64,000 nt of DNA, from contig NZ_JAKWJR010000012.1 in NCBI RefSeq assembly GCF_022761125.1, positions 1 through 64,000 of the forward strand. Direction: 5' to 3'. The stretch is from Nocardioides sp. SR21 (GTDB lineage: Bacteria > Actinomycetota > Actinomycetes > Propionibacteriales > Nocardioidaceae). Made by a program: the position numbers and the translations under genes. The notes beneath the pieces are model-generated. The model saw only the letters and a program-made list of their open reading frames with translations. It was not told the DNA's origin and made no database searches. This document shows, piece after piece, positions 23,400 to 30,406 of this stretch (position 1 is the stretch's first letter; the number at the start of each line of letters is the position of its first letter).

Positions 23400-23782
23400 T
23401 CACCCAGCGGCCGCCGACTCGAACAGGCAGAAGGGGTGACCGGCCGGGTCGAGGAGCACGCGTACGTCGTCCTGGGGCTGCTCCTCCGTCAACGTGGCGC
23501 CGATCGCCTGGGCGCGGGCGACCCCGGCGGCGAGGTCGGTGACGCCGATGTCGAGGTGCGCCTGCATCTGCTGGTCGCCCGGGCCGGGCGGCCAGGTCGG
23601 CGGCACGTGCCCGCCCTCGAGCTGGAACGACAGGCCGGCGCCGCTGGCGAGCGGAGCACCACCCACTCCGGGCTCTCCTCGCGCACCTCCCACCCGAGCA
23701 GCTCGCGGTAGAAGTCGGCCAGACCCCGCGGATCCGGGCTGCCGAGCACGGTCGAGGACAGGCGGAACTGGGGAGCCGACAT
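23400..23782 (-). pseudogene. VOC (glyoxalase-like) gene with a frameshift
   Basis: The N-terminal half (MSAPQFRLSSTVLGSPDP, then RGLADFYRELLGWEV and EWVVLRSP) and the C-terminal half (GAGLSFQLEGG, HLDIGVTDLAAGVARAQAIGATL, then VRVLLDPAGHPFCLFE) of one VOC-superfamily domain lie in different frames. The switch is near 23643-23653 and is consistent with loss of a single base. Total length 383 bp, one short of a multiple of three. The protein would otherwise be an intact metal-binding VOC protein of about 127 aa. Either a recent inactivation or a sequencing error; a programmed shift is unlikely because no slippery sequence is visible. Confidence 0.75.
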
Positions 23783-23896
23783 GTGTGTCACCGTAGGCAT
23801 CGGGAAACCGATTGGGGAAGGCTGTCGTATCGCCGGCATGCCGTTCGTGGACAAGGTGTCGGGCCCGACCAGGGCCCCGGACCAGGAGGATTTCCG

Positions 23897-24244
23897 ATGA
23901 CCCAGTACATGCTCTCCGTGCACCACCGCGCCGGGGACCCGGTCCCCTCGGCGGAGGAGATCCAGCCGATCTTCGAGGCGGTCGACCGCTTCAACGACAA
24001 GATCACGGCCGAGGGGATCTGGGTGTTCGGTGGCGGCCTCGAGCCGGTGGAGACCGCGATCACCGTCGACAACACCGGCGCCGAGGCCGTCGTCACCGAC
24101 GGCCCGTTCGCCGAGTCCAAGGAGTGGCTGGGCGGCTTCTGGGTGATCGAGGCGCCCGACCTCGAGGCCGCGCTGGCGCTGGCCAAGGAGGCGTCCGCCG
24201 CGTGTGCCGGCCAGGTCGAGGTCCGGCCCTTCCAGGCCGAATGA
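23897..24244 (+). CDS. YCII/DGPF-domain protein
   Basis: 115 aa, preceded by AGGAGGA. Contains MTQYMLSVHH at the start, the DGPF motif in VTDGPFAESKEWLGGFWVIEAP and a C-terminal VEVRPF strand. DGPF proteins are encoded next to ECF42 sigma factors and may act with them; direct function is unknown. Its stop overlaps the sigma-factor start codon (ATGA). Confidence 0.88.
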   Translation: MTQYMLSVHHRAGDPVPSAEEIQPIFEAVDRFNDKITAEGIWVFGGGLEPVETAITVDNTGAEAVVTDGPFAESKEWLGGFWVIEAPDLEAALALAKEASAACAGQVEVRPFQAE

Positions 24245-25467
24245 GCGTCGACGAGGCGATCGAGCGGATCTACCGCGAGGAGTACGGCCGCGTGGTCGCC
24301 TCCTTGGTACGTCGCTTCGGCGACATCGACATCGCCGAGGAGGCCGCCGGCGAGGCGCTCCTCGTGGCGATGGAGCGCTGGCCCGAGGACGGCGTACCGC
24401 CGAACCCCGGTGGCTGGCTCACCACCACGGCGGGACGCCGGGCCATCGACCGGATCCGCCGTGAGTCGCACCGCGACGCGAAGCACCAGGCGGCACTGAT
24501 GATCGAGGACGACACGCCCCACGAGCCGACCGGCGTCGTGGAGGACGACCGGCTGCGGCTGATCTTCACCTGCTGCCACCCGGCCCTGGCGCCCGAGGTG
24601 CGGGTGGCGCTGACCCTGCGGCTGCTCGGCGGTCTCACCGTCGCCGAGATCGCGCAGGCGTTCCTGGTCCCCGAGACCACGATGGCGCAGCGGATCACCC
24701 GGGCGAAGAGGAAGATCAAGGACGCCAACATCCCCTACCGGGTCCCGGCGCCCGAGGACCTGACCGCGCGGCTGAGCGGCGTGCTCGCGGTGGTGTACCT
24801 GGTGTTCAACGAGGGCTACCTCGCCAGCTCGGGCGGCGCGCCGATCCGCGAGGACCTGACCGCCGAGGCGATCCGGCTCGGTCGGATCCTGCGCACCCTG
24901 CTCCCGGACGAGCCCGAGGTCGCCGGCCTGCTGGCGCTGATGCTGCTCACCGAGTCCCGGCGCCGCACCCGCGTCGCCGGCGGCGAGCTGATCCCGCTGC
25001 ACGAGCAGGACCGCGGCGGCTGGGACCGGGACCTGATCGCCGAGGGCCACGAGCTGGTCCGCGAGTGCCTGGCCCGCGCCATGCGCACGCAGCGAGGTCC
25101 GGGGCAGTACCAGCTGCTCGCCGCCGTCAACGCGGTGCACACCGACGCACCCGCGGCCGGCGACACCGACTGGGCGCAGATCGCGGCGCTCTACGCCCAG
25201 CTCTACGCGATCGCCCCGAGCCCGATCGTCGCGCTCAACCGCGCGGTCGCGATCGCCGAGCTCGACGGGCCGGAGGTCGCCCTCGCGGAGGTCGACCGGC
25301 TGCAGCTGACGACGTACCACGCCTGGCACGCGACCCGCGCCGACCTGCTCCGGCGTCTCGGGCGGAGCGCGGAGGCGCGGGCGGCGTACGACGCGGCGAT
25401 CGCGGCGACCGAGAACGAGGCCGAGCGCGGCTATCTCTCCCGGAGGCGTGGCAGTCTGGCGCCATGA
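24241..25467 (+). CDS. ECF42-family RNA polymerase sigma factor
   Basis: 408 aa. Sigma region 2 (IERIYREEYGRVVASLVRRFGDIDIAEEAAGEALLVAMERWP) and region 4 (LTLRLLGGLTVAEIAQAFLVPETTMAQRITRAKRKI) are followed by a long C-terminal extension of about 210 residues with TPR-like helices (YAIAPSPIVALNRAVAIAELDGPEVAL), which defines ECF42. No anti-sigma gene is nearby, as expected for this group, whose activity depends on the extension. Co-transcribed with the DGPF gene upstream and overlapping the M3 peptidase start downstream. Confidence 0.9.
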   Translation: MSVDEAIERIYREEYGRVVASLVRRFGDIDIAEEAAGEALLVAMERWPEDGVPPNPGGWLTTTAGRRAIDRIRRESHRDAKHQAALMIEDDTPHEPTGVVEDDRLRLIFTCCHPALAPEVRVALTLRLLGGLTVAEIAQAFLVPETTMAQRITRAKRKIKDANIPYRVPAPEDLTARLSGVLAVVYLVFNEGYLASSGGAPIREDLTAEAIRLGRILRTLLPDEPEVAGLLALMLLTESRRRTRVAGGELIPLHEQDRGGWDRDLIAEGHELVRECLARAMRTQRGPGQYQLLAAVNAVHTDAPAAGDTDWAQIAALYAQLYAIAPSPIVALNRAVAIAELDGPEVALAEVDRLQLTTYHAWHATRADLLRRLGRSAEARAAYDAAIAATENEAERGYLSRRRGSLAP

Positions 25468-27377
25468 CGGTCGCCCCCCTCGCGCTGCCCGCCCCCGACG
25501 CCGCCGAGGACTGGGTCGCGACCCGGACCCGCGAGGGGCTGGCGGAGGTGCGCCGCCTCGTCGAGGAGCTGCGCGACCGCCCGCCCGGCGACGCGCTCGC
25601 GACGCTGCGCCGGTGGGACGAGGTCTCGCTGGCGCTGAGCAACGTCGCGGTGGCGGCCTCGCTCTTCGCCAACGTGCACCCCGACGAGTCCGTGCGCACC
25701 GGCGCCGAGCAGGCCGAGGTCGAGCTGGACCGGCTGGTCACCGAGCTGCGCCAGGACCGCCGGCTGTACGACGTGTTCGCCGGGCTGGACCCGGCCGGGC
25801 TCGACCCGGTCGCCGCGCGGCTGCTGACCAAGACGCTCGACGACTTCCGGCGGGCCGGCGTCGACCTCGACGACGAGACGCGGGCCCGGTTGGCGCAGAT
25901 CAACGAGCGGCTCACCGAGGTGGGCCAGGAGTTCAGCCGCACCATCCGCGACGACGTCCGCACGGTGCGGGTGACGCCCGACCGGCTGGCCGGGCTGCCG
26001 CAGGACTGGCTCGACGCGCACCCGGCCGACGAGGACGGCCTGGTGACGGTGACGACCGACTACCCGGACGCGCTGCCGGTGCGGATGTTCGCGCACGACG
26101 CCGGGGTGCGCCGCGACATCACGGTCGCGTTCCTCGACCGCGGCTGGCCCGAGAACGAGGCGCGGCTGCAGGAGCTGTTCGCGCTGCGCCACGAGCTGGC
26201 GAACCACGTCGGGTACGCCGACTGGGCGTCGTACGACGCCGCCGTGAAGATGATCGGCAAGGGCCCGGCGATCCCGGAGTTCATCGACCGGATCACCCAG
26301 GCCGCCGACGAGCCGATGCGCCGCGACCTCGCGGTGCTGCTCGAGCGCTACCGCCGCGACGTGCCGGCCGCGGCGGCGATCGACACCGCCGACTCCCTGT
26401 ACTACGAGGAGCTGGTACGCCGCGAGCGGCACGAGGTCGACGCCCAGGAGGTACGCCGCTACTTCGACTTCACGCGCGTGCGGCAGGGACTGCTCGAGGT
26501 GACGTCTCGGCTGTTCGGCGTGGAGTACGTGCCCGTCTCGGACGCGCCGGTCTGGCACGAGGACGTCACGTCGTACGACGTGGTCCGCGACGGCGAGCGG
26601 ATCGGGAGGATCCACCTCGACCTGCATCCGCGGGACGGCAAGTTCAAGCACGCCGCGCAGTTCACGCTCGCGAAGGGGCTCGCCGGCCGGCAGCTCGCGG
26701 AGGGCGTGCTGGTCTGCAACTTCTCCCGCGGGCTGATGGAGCACGACCACGTGGTCACGCTGTTCCACGAGTTCGGGCACCTGGTGCACCACGTCCTCGC
26801 CGGTGGCGCCGAGTGGACGCGGTTCTCCGGGGTGGCGACCGAGTGGGACTTCGTCGAGGCGCCGAGCCAGATGCTCGAGGAGTGGGCGTGGGACGCCGAC
26901 GTCCTCCGCACCTTCGCGGTCGCCGAGAGCGGCGAGCCGATCCCCGCGGACCTCGTCGCCCGGATGCGCGCCGCCGACGACTTCGGCAAGGGCTACCAGG
27001 CGCGGACGCAGATGTTCTACGCGGCGATGTCGTACTGGTTCCACACCGACCGCCCCGCCGACCTGACCGCCGCGACGCGGGAGCTGCAGGCGCGCTACGC
27101 GCCGTTCCCCTACATCGACGGCACCCACATGTTCGCGAGCTTCGGCCACCTGGGCGGGTACTCGTCGGCGTACTACACCTACATGTGGTCGCTGGTGATC
27201 GCGAAGGACCTCTTCTCCGCCTTCGACCCCGACGACCTCTTCTCGCCCGACGCCGCCGGCCGCTACCGCGACCGGGTGCTCGCCCCCGGCGGCTCCCAGG
27301 ACGCCGCCGACCTGGTCGCCGACTTCCTCGGCCGGCCGTACACCTTCGACGCGTACGCCGCCTGGCTGGCGCGGTAG
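25464..27377 (+). CDS. M3 family oligopeptidase
   Basis: 637 aa. Zinc metallopeptidase with HEFGH at about residue 435-439 inside LFHEFGHLVHHVL, and the downstream EAPSQMLEEW providing the third zinc ligand. The C-terminal block GYSSAYYTYMWSLVIAKDLF is typical of thimet oligopeptidase/oligopeptidase A. It hydrolyses short cytosolic peptides. The ATG overlaps the sigma-factor stop, so it may belong to the ECF42 operon. Confidence 0.9.
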   Translation: MTVAPLALPAPDAAEDWVATRTREGLAEVRRLVEELRDRPPGDALATLRRWDEVSLALSNVAVAASLFANVHPDESVRTGAEQAEVELDRLVTELRQDRRLYDVFAGLDPAGLDPVAARLLTKTLDDFRRAGVDLDDETRARLAQINERLTEVGQEFSRTIRDDVRTVRVTPDRLAGLPQDWLDAHPADEDGLVTVTTDYPDALPVRMFAHDAGVRRDITVAFLDRGWPENEARLQELFALRHELANHVGYADWASYDAAVKMIGKGPAIPEFIDRITQAADEPMRRDLAVLLERYRRDVPAAAAIDTADSLYYEELVRRERHEVDAQEVRRYFDFTRVRQGLLEVTSRLFGVEYVPVSDAPVWHEDVTSYDVVRDGERIGRIHLDLHPRDGKFKHAAQFTLAKGLAGRQLAEGVLVCNFSRGLMEHDHVVTLFHEFGHLVHHVLAGGAEWTRFSGVATEWDFVEAPSQMLEEWAWDADVLRTFAVAESGEPIPADLVARMRAADDFGKGYQARTQMFYAAMSYWFHTDRPADLTAATRELQARYAPFPYIDGTHMFASFGHLGGYSSAYYTYMWSLVIAKDLFSAFDPDDLFSPDAAGRYRDRVLAPGGSQDAADLVADFLGRPYTFDAYAAWLAR

Positions 27378-27391
27378 CTGCTGTCGCGTCG

Positions 27392-27479
27392 GTTTCACCG
27401 GTGCACCGGTGAAACTGGCACTTCTCGGCCGTTGCAACGCCTGAGAAGTGACGGAATCACCGGTGAACCGGTGATTCCG
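27392..27479. repeat. composite element of three consecutive hairpins
   Basis: A perfect 24-bp palindrome (27392-27415, arms GTTTCACCGGTG), a stem with arms CACTTCTC and GAGAAGTG (27419-27450) enclosing the palindrome CGTTGCAACG, and a 28-bp palindrome (27452-27479, arms CGGAATCACCGGT). The outer two share an ACCGGTG core. It follows the M3 peptidase stop by 14 bp. It looks like a REPIN-type element and may also terminate the sigma/peptidase operon. Confidence 0.8.
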
Positions 27480-27512
27480 ACTTGCCTCGGCGCACCTTCA
27501 GGCGTACGCTCG

Positions 27513-27522
27513 CGATATATCG
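27513..27522. promoter_or_regulatory. candidate PadR operator/promoter region
   Basis: The palindrome CGATATATCG lies in an AT-richer patch about 67 bp upstream of the PadR start. AT-rich TATATCG-type dyads are common at autoregulated PadR genes in actinobacteria (recollection, not checked). It may also overlap the -10 region. Confidence 0.4.
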
Positions 27523-27588
27523 TGAAGTGTCGGCGACAGTCGATCCGCGGTATCACCAAACAACACAGAACACAGAGGAGGTCCCGAG

Positions 27589-28296
27589 ATGGGACAGCGA
27601 GGATTCGGTCGGCAGTGGGCCGGCCATGGAGAAGATCAGTGGAACCAGCACGGCCGCCGGCACGGCGGTCACGGACACGGCGGTCCGCCGTGGGCGGGAG
27701 GCTGGAGCGGCTGGGGCCCGGCGGGCGTCGGCCGGCAGGGTCCGCCGCCGTGGGTGGCCGGCCTGTTCGGCCTCTCGCAGGGTGACCGGCAGCGCGGGCC
27801 GCGGGTCCGCCGCGGCGACGTGCGCTCGGCGATCCTGGACGTCATCCGCTCCGCGCAGTCGAACGGCGAGCAGATCAACGGCTACCAGGTCATCCAGCAG
27901 ATCGCGGAGCGCAGCAACGGCTCGTGGCGGCCGAGCCCCGGCTCGGTCTACCCGACGATCCAGCAGCTCGAGGACGAGGGCCTGGTCGAGACCGTCGACA
28001 CCAACGGTCGCCGCGGTCTCCGCCTGACCGACGCCGGGACGGAGTACGTCGACGCCAACGCCGACGAGCTCGCCGCGGTGTGGGCGCCGTTCGACGAGCC
28101 GGAGGCCGACCAGGAGGCCGACGGCATCCGCGACCTCAAGCCCGAGATCGGGCAGATGATGGGCGCGCTCTGGCAGATCATGACCAACGGCAGCGACCAG
28201 CAGCGGCGCGCGGCCGCCGAGATCCTGGTCGACACGCGTCGCAGGCTGTACGGCCTGCTCGCGGACGGCGACCCCGACGAGGACGCCGAGTCGTGA
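27589..28296 (+). CDS. PadR family transcriptional regulator
   Basis: 235 aa, preceded by GAGGAGGT. The first 70 residues are Gly/Trp/His-rich low complexity (HGRRHGGHGHGG, GGWSGWGPAG). The PadR winged helix follows (VRSAILDVIRSAQSNGEQINGYQVIQQIAERSNGSWRPSPGSVYPTIQQLEDEGLV) and then a helical dimerisation tail. Such Gly/His-rich leaders are typical of PadR regulators controlling membrane-stress or transport genes; possible metal binding is only a guess. It overlaps the DUF1707 gene. Confidence 0.88.
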   Translation: MGQRGFGRQWAGHGEDQWNQHGRRHGGHGHGGPPWAGGWSGWGPAGVGRQGPPPWVAGLFGLSQGDRQRGPRVRRGDVRSAILDVIRSAQSNGEQINGYQVIQQIAERSNGSWRPSPGSVYPTIQQLEDEGLVETVDTNGRRGLRLTDAGTEYVDANADELAAVWAPFDEPEADQEADGIRDLKPEIGQMMGALWQIMTNGSDQQRRAAAEILVDTRRRLYGLLADGDPDEDAES

Positions 28297-28727
28297 ACGA
28301 GGAGGAGCCCGGGCTGCTCAGGATCGGCGATGCCGAGCGCGAGCAGGCCGCGGCCGAGCTGGGCGAGCACTACGCCCAGGGCCGGCTGAGTGCCGACGAG
28401 CACGCGGAGCGGCTCGACCGGGTCTGGGCGGCGCGCACGCGCGCCGACCTGGGCCCGGTCTTCCGCGACCTGCCCGGCCGGTACGGACCAGTCGTGCCCG
28501 TGCCGGCCGCACCGGCGCGCCGGTCGACGTACTGGTCCGGCGGTGTGCAACCGTTCCGGGGCGGTCGCCCCGGCCCGCTGGTGCTCGTGCTCCTGGTGCT
28601 GCTCGTGCTCACCGTGGTCACCCACGTGCCGGTGATCCTGGCCGGTGGCCTGGTCGCGATCTTCGTGCTGAGCAGGCGCCGGAGGTGCTCGCGGGATCTA
28701 GACCACTGGCGTAGACCACTGACGTAG
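28293..28727 (+). CDS. DUF1707 membrane protein
   Basis: 144 aa from GTG 28293, which overlaps the PadR stop. N-terminal DUF1707 (LLRIGDAEREQAAAELGEHYAQGRLSADEHAERLDRVWAARTRADLGPVFRDLPG), a short helical domain close to SHOCT, then one long hydrophobic stretch (PLVLVLLVLLVLTVVTHVPVILAGGLVAIFVL) and a basic tail. DUF1707 proteins are membrane-anchored and frequently paired with PadR regulators. The 3' end overlaps a 13-bp tandem repeat. Confidence 0.85.
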   Translation: MNEEEPGLLRIGDAEREQAAAELGEHYAQGRLSADEHAERLDRVWAARTRADLGPVFRDLPGRYGPVVPVPAAPARRSTYWSGGVQPFRGGRPGPLVLVLLVLLVLTVVTHVPVILAGGLVAIFVLSRRRRCSRDLDHWRRPLT

Positions 28728-28732
28728 ACCAG
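28699..28732. repeat. 13-bp tandem repeat at the end of the DUF1707 gene
   Basis: Two 13-bp units (TAGACCACTGGCG and TAGACCACTGACG at 28699-28724) and the first 8 bases of a third. The TAG of the third unit is the stop codon of the DUF1707 gene; the first two are read in other frames. Possible half-sites for a regulator of the downstream secreted-protein gene. Confidence 0.6.
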
Positions 28733-28851
28733 TTTCTCGGTCTCGTGAGGCAGACCTAGCCTTGGCAGACCGGACCGGGGGGACCGGTAGGAACGCTCTC
28801 GGGGAGACGTGCTCACGCCCTATTTCCTGTCAATGCAAGGAGATCGTCGTC

Positions 28852-29952
28852 ATGACGGCTCGAAATCGGTCCCGCACCTGGTTCATCGGTGCCGGCATTG
28901 CTGCGTTGCTCGCACCGCTGGCCCTCGTGGTCGCCGTTGCGACCCCCGCGTCTGCGCTGCCCGGCAAGCCGCACGAGGTCTACATCTACAAGGTCGAGAA
29001 GCACGTCGACATGTCCGGGGAGTACCCGGAGCAGTTCATGCACGAGCACCTCGCGTGCAACAACGGCGACTACGCCCTGGACGGCATGTGGCGCGTCGAC
29101 CACGTCGACCAGGCCCAGCCCCCGCACATGCTCGGCGACGAGCGTGACGTCTACTTCACCGCGTCGTACGGCGACCCGGGAGACCCCAAGTACTGGCACT
29201 TCCGTGCGTACAACCGCGCCGACGGTGACGCCCAGATCAAGCTCTTCCTGACCTGCATCCGCGGCACGGTCGAGCAGGCGTTCAACCACACGCACGGCAT
29301 CCAGGTGTCGCCCTCGCTCGTGGACACCTCGCGGACGAACCTCCAGCAGGACTTCGACTCCGGCGTGCCGGCGTGGACCCCGAACAACGACTGGGACCAC
29401 AACCAGCAGTGCCAGCCGGGTGAGCTCGCGATCGCGCCGGGCTTCAACTTCACCCGCTTCGGCTCCGGGTACGACGGCCACAAGGCGCGGCTGTTCCGCA
29501 GCTACCCGACGGCCAACTACCAGGGTTGGCACTGGGCGTTCCTCGTCGAGGAAGCGCCGAACAACGTCGACGTGACGCTGTACCTGCGCTGCCTGCGCAT
29601 CAAGACCGCGCCTGCCGGCAACGGTCCGCACGCCCACAACCTGCAGTGGGCCTGGCGGCCCAACGGCCAGGTCGGGTTCCACGACTTCTTCGGCGGCGCG
29701 CAGGTCGTCCAGGAGAAGCGCCTGAACTGCGACGACGGCCCGAACAGTGCCTTCTTCCAGGACTACAAGCTGGCGGTGGCGTCCTTCTACATCACCCGCC
29801 CGTTCCACACCTGGTTCCTCGGCATGGACCCGCGTCCGAAGCAGCGCGCGTTCAAGTTCTGGTGGGACGGCAACAGCGCCTTCAACAGCCACGAGTACTA
29901 CCTCGGCGGCCTGTGCATCCGGGCGCGTACCGGCAAGCAGGTCGCGCCCTGA
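28852..29952 (+). CDS. secreted protein of three homologous repeats, function unknown
   Basis: 366 aa, preceded by AAGGAGA 8 nt from the ATG. Signal peptide MTARNRSRTWFIGAGIAALLAPLALVVAVATPASA. The mature protein consists of three approximately 110-residue units, each starting near a conserved Cys-x(2-3)-GD/GE (LACNNGDYALDG, QCQPGELAIAPG, LNCDDGPNSAFF) and ending in a C-containing strand (LFLTCIRGT, LYLRCLRIK, LGGLCIRAR). Two cysteines per unit suggest one disulfide each. I do not recognise the family. A terminator follows. Own promoter likely. Confidence 0.75.
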   Translation: MTARNRSRTWFIGAGIAALLAPLALVVAVATPASALPGKPHEVYIYKVEKHVDMSGEYPEQFMHEHLACNNGDYALDGMWRVDHVDQAQPPHMLGDERDVYFTASYGDPGDPKYWHFRAYNRADGDAQIKLFLTCIRGTVEQAFNHTHGIQVSPSLVDTSRTNLQQDFDSGVPAWTPNNDWDHNQQCQPGELAIAPGFNFTRFGSGYDGHKARLFRSYPTANYQGWHWAFLVEEAPNNVDVTLYLRCLRIKTAPAGNGPHAHNLQWAWRPNGQVGFHDFFGGAQVVQEKRLNCDDGPNSAFFQDYKLAVASFYITRPFHTWFLGMDPRPKQRAFKFWWDGNSAFNSHEYYLGGLCIRARTGKQVAP

Positions 29953-29983
29953 CGGGCTGACCTCCGCACCGTGAGCTGACAGC

Positions 29984-30016
29984 TGAGCCCGGCCTGGGCA
30001 TCTCGGGCCGGGCTCA
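29984..30016 (+). terminator. terminator after the three-repeat secreted protein
   Basis: Perfect 11-bp arms TGAGCCCGGCC (29984-29994) and GGCCGGGCTCA (30006-30016) with an 11-nt loop, 31 bp after the stop codon. Confidence 0.75.
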
Positions 30017-30139
30017 GTCATCTCCCGAGGAAACCCCCAGACCCCCCGCCGGGCGGGAACCGCACCAGACAGGAGTGCGCTACCGCCCGGCGAGGCCTGG
30101 TCTCCGTGCGCCCCCGCGGCCGACGAAGCAGGTGACGCC

Positions 30140-30406
30140 CTGAACGCAGACAACAGCGCACGCCGCCGGTACTGGTTGCTGATCATCGCGCTGCTCGCCC
30201 CGGCGGTCGCCATCCCCTTGTGGGTCCCGCTCTACGACCGGGTCGACCCGAGGCTCGGCGGGTTCCCGTTCTTCTTCTGGTTCCAGATCGCGATGATCGG
30301 CGTCGCCGTGGTCCTGACGTCGCTGGCCCTGGTGGTCGCCGCCAAGGTCACCCGCCTCGACCGGGTCGCGCACGGCCTGTCCCCCGAGCCCCCGGACGCG
30401 AGTTGA
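30140..30406 (+). CDS. DUF3311 small membrane protein, first copy
   Basis: 88 aa. Two hydrophobic segments (LLIIALLAPAVAIPLWVPLY and the IAMIGVAVVLTSLALVVAA region) with the conserved YDRVDPRLGGFPFFFWFQ between them, which identifies DUF3311. The only in-frame start that retains the whole protein is CTG at 30140, with AGGTGA 4-9 nt upstream; TTG 30176 would cut into the first helix. DUF3311 proteins are encoded directly before sodium:solute symporters and are thought to be accessory subunits. The stop overlaps the symporter TTG start. Confidence 0.75.
   Translation: MNADNSARRRYWLLIIALLAPAVAIPLWVPLYDRVDPRLGGFPFFFWFQIAMIGVAVVLTSLALVVAAKVTRLDRVAHGLSPEPPDAS

Noticed and set aside
23400..23782. 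Considered programmed frameshifting in the VOC gene
   Set aside because: No slippery heptamer, Shine-Dalgarno-like stimulator or downstream structure was seen at the switch point.
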